NCBI RefSeq assembly: GCF_003096015.2
Contig: NZ_CP029185.2
Location: 2,948,001-3,012,000, forward strand
DNA from: Limnobaculum parvum
Lineage (GTDB): Bacteria > Pseudomonadota > Gammaproteobacteria > Enterobacterales > Enterobacteriaceae
DNA length: 64,000 bases
Direction of reading: 5' to 3'
The notes under the pieces are model-generated. The model was not told where the DNA came from. It did no database searches and saw only the letters and a list, made by a program, of their open reading frames with translations. Positions 62,373-64,000 of this stretch are shown here, in pieces (position 1 is the first letter of the stretch; each line of letters starts with the position of its first letter). The position numbers and the translations under genes were made by a program.

Positions 62373-63728
62373 TTAATCAGCAATAACCGGTGAAGCGGAA
62401 ATTGCGTCAGGCTGCTTTTTTGCTGTCCAACCTTTGTAAGCTAGGGGCAGGAAAGCAACCACGACAGCTAACAGGGAAACAATGCCTACATAGTAAGCGG
62501 GTGCCATAGCACTTTGCTGTAACCATGCACCGGTGATCATTGGCGTTAAGCCACCAAATACCGCGTAAGCCAGATTGTAGGCAAATGATAGACCGGAGAA
62601 ACGAATAGCCGGCGGGAATGCACGAGCACCGACAATTGGCGTAGTTGCAATCGCACCCACAAACAGCCCCATCAAACCATAATTAAACATCAATTCACCT
62701 GCACCAATTTCTGGGTGCAATGAACTGTAAAAATGGTAGGCCGTTATTGCGAGACCACCCCAAGATACCGCCATACAAATACGTGTACCTAGCTTATCGC
62801 TGATCCAGCCCCAGAAAATACATCCCAGAGTCAGCATAAATGTCGCTACGCAGTTAGCTTCCAGCGAAATGGTTCTATCCACGTGATACATCTTCTCTAC
62901 CACCACTGAAGGGGTCATCAGAATAGTGACCACAATCGCCGTAGACAGAGACCAAGTCAGAATCGCGGTAATCCCACAGGCTTGTTTATGGCTCTTAATC
63001 ACGGTTTTAACCGGAAGTTCTTTCGCCAGTGCATGCTTCTCTGCCATCTCTTTAAAAATTGGCGTTTCTTGCAGGAATTTACGCAGGTACACCGAGATAA
63101 AACCGAATACACCACCCAAAATGAATGGAATACGCCATGCATATTCATTAATTTCTGCCGTGCTGTAGTTACGCTGAATCAAGATAGCCACAATCGAACC
63201 CAGCAGAATACCGCCGGTAATACCAGAGGTTAAGGTGCCAACACCTAAACCATAGCGCTGCTCAGGCGTATGCTCAGCAATAAATACCCATGCCCCCGGC
63301 ATTTCACCGCCAATTGCCGCACCCTGTAGAATACGCATCAACAGCAGAAGAATAGGTGCCATCACGCCAATGGAAGCGTAGGTCGGAAGCAGACCAATGA
63401 CCAACGTGGGTAACGCCATCAGGAAAATACTAAGAGTAAACATACGCTTACGACCGATCTTATCGCCGTAATGCGCCATAATAATCCCACCGAGCGGACG
63501 AGCCAGATAACCAGCAGCAAAAATACCCAGCGTTTTCATTTGGGCAAAAAATTCATTATCACCAGGGAAAAATAGATGAGTTAATGTTCCAGTAAAGAAA
63601 ACAAAGATAACGAAATCATAAAACTCTAGGGTGCCACCAAGGGAGGATAACCCTAAGGTCTTATAATCATTCTTATTCAACGGTCGCGCTTTTGGCTGGC
63701 CAGTTATTGTGGGGGAAGATGCTGTCAT
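62373..63728 (-). CDS. MHS-family (MFS) metabolite:proton symporter
   Basis: A 451-residue inner-membrane carrier with 12 predicted hydrophobic segments, of the metabolite:H+ symporter branch of the major facilitator superfamily (relatives: ProP, KgtP, ShiA, YhjE). The family signature between segments 2 and 3 is present (LARPLGGIIMAHYGDKIGRK), and TLEFYDFVIF in the first segment is typical. Cargo is probably an organic acid or zwitterion; it cannot be told from sequence. No metabolic gene adjoins it. Upstream (63729-64000) only an 8-bp inverted repeat (TTCAGAGA/TCTCTGAA, 63860-63882) is visible. Confidence 0.9.
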   Translation of the reverse strand: MTASSPTITGQPKARPLNKNDYKTLGLSSLGGTLEFYDFVIFVFFTGTLTHLFFPGDNEFFAQMKTLGIFAAGYLARPLGGIIMAHYGDKIGRKRMFTLSIFLMALPTLVIGLLPTYASIGVMAPILLLLMRILQGAAIGGEMPGAWVFIAEHTPEQRYGLGVGTLTSGITGGILLGSIVAILIQRNYSTAEINEYAWRIPFILGGVFGFISVYLRKFLQETPIFKEMAEKHALAKELPVKTVIKSHKQACGITAILTWSLSTAIVVTILMTPSVVVEKMYHVDRTISLEANCVATFMLTLGCIFWGWISDKLGTRICMAVSWGGLAITAYHFYSSLHPEIGAGELMFNYGLMGLFVGAIATTPIVGARAFPPAIRFSGLSFAYNLAYAVFGGLTPMITGAWLQQSAMAPAYYVGIVSLLAVVVAFLPLAYKGWTAKKQPDAISASPVIAD

Positions 63729-64000
63729 TTGCTTGTAACCTGTTATCGAATTATTGTATTTGCGAAAATCTTGCCTAAAAATCTATTAATTAAATGTCCA
63801 AAAGTGACCAACGCGCACAGGTTCCGGAGCCGGAAAATAATTCAGGAATGCATATATCGTTCAGAGATATTCTGTCTCTGAAGGCACTCAATCCATTGAT
63901 TCGCGGTCAGTACTGCGTAGCTTTATGAATGGTCACTCGATACTAGTTATAGCAGTAAATTCGATATACTGTAAACCACACAACTGAAAATAGGTCATCA

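Overview
This window is a chromosomal segment from a gamma-proteobacterium of the order Enterobacterales. The block gldA-fsaB-ptsA / frwC-frwB-pflD-pflC-frwD / yijO (426-11023) has the same order and orientation as in Escherichia coli, and it is followed by a ybgA-phrB pair. The rest is accessory DNA: three autotransporter genes, a cytochrome P450, a TerA-like protein, and several broken genes separated by AT-rich spacers. A member of the Budviciaceae (Budvicia/Pragia-like) would fit, but that is inference and no marker gene is present to settle it.

Layout. 1-425: a small unknown gene. 426-11023: a sugar phosphotransferase (PTS), glycyl-radical-enzyme and aldolase island around a divergent control region with a CRP-like site. 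11315-13711: photolyase and a TudS/YbgA fusion. 13827-15900: a graveyard with an autotransporter C-terminus remnant, an RND efflux pump pseudogene with an out-of-frame internal deletion, and a frameshifted IprA-like regulator. 16000-17865: a periplasmic protein with an internal duplication, and a membrane protein with an FHA-like tail. 18043-23709: a catabolic locus (M20D amidohydrolase, Dcu-family permease, secreted amidase) opposite an AbgR-like LysR regulator, with a near-perfect CRP site between them. 23712-28305: a small Cys-tailed protein, a tandem TerD-domain protein, a P450 and an SH3b protein. 28406-59915: three autotransporters on the minus strand, of 924, 1630 and 7444 residues. 60457-63728: an intact IprA-like regulator, a MepH-like NlpC/P60 hydrolase and an MHS-type transporter.

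The outstanding feature is the 22.3-kb open reading frame at 37581-59915. It encodes a single giant autotransporter with a signal peptide, a Chlamydia-Pmp-like FxxN/GGA[IV] region, about 15 tandem copies of a 363-367-residue super-repeat (DNA period 1089-1101 bp) and a C-terminal beta-barrel. The neighbouring 1630-residue protein has the same head and tail with a short middle, so the pair looks like a duplication followed by repeat expansion. The central repeats are nearly identical in DNA, and small sequence variants are shuffled among them, which points to recent recombination. An IprA-like winged-helix regulator is divergent from the giant gene. A decayed regulator of the same family lies about 1.4 kb from the decayed autotransporter end, suggesting that this pairing recurs.
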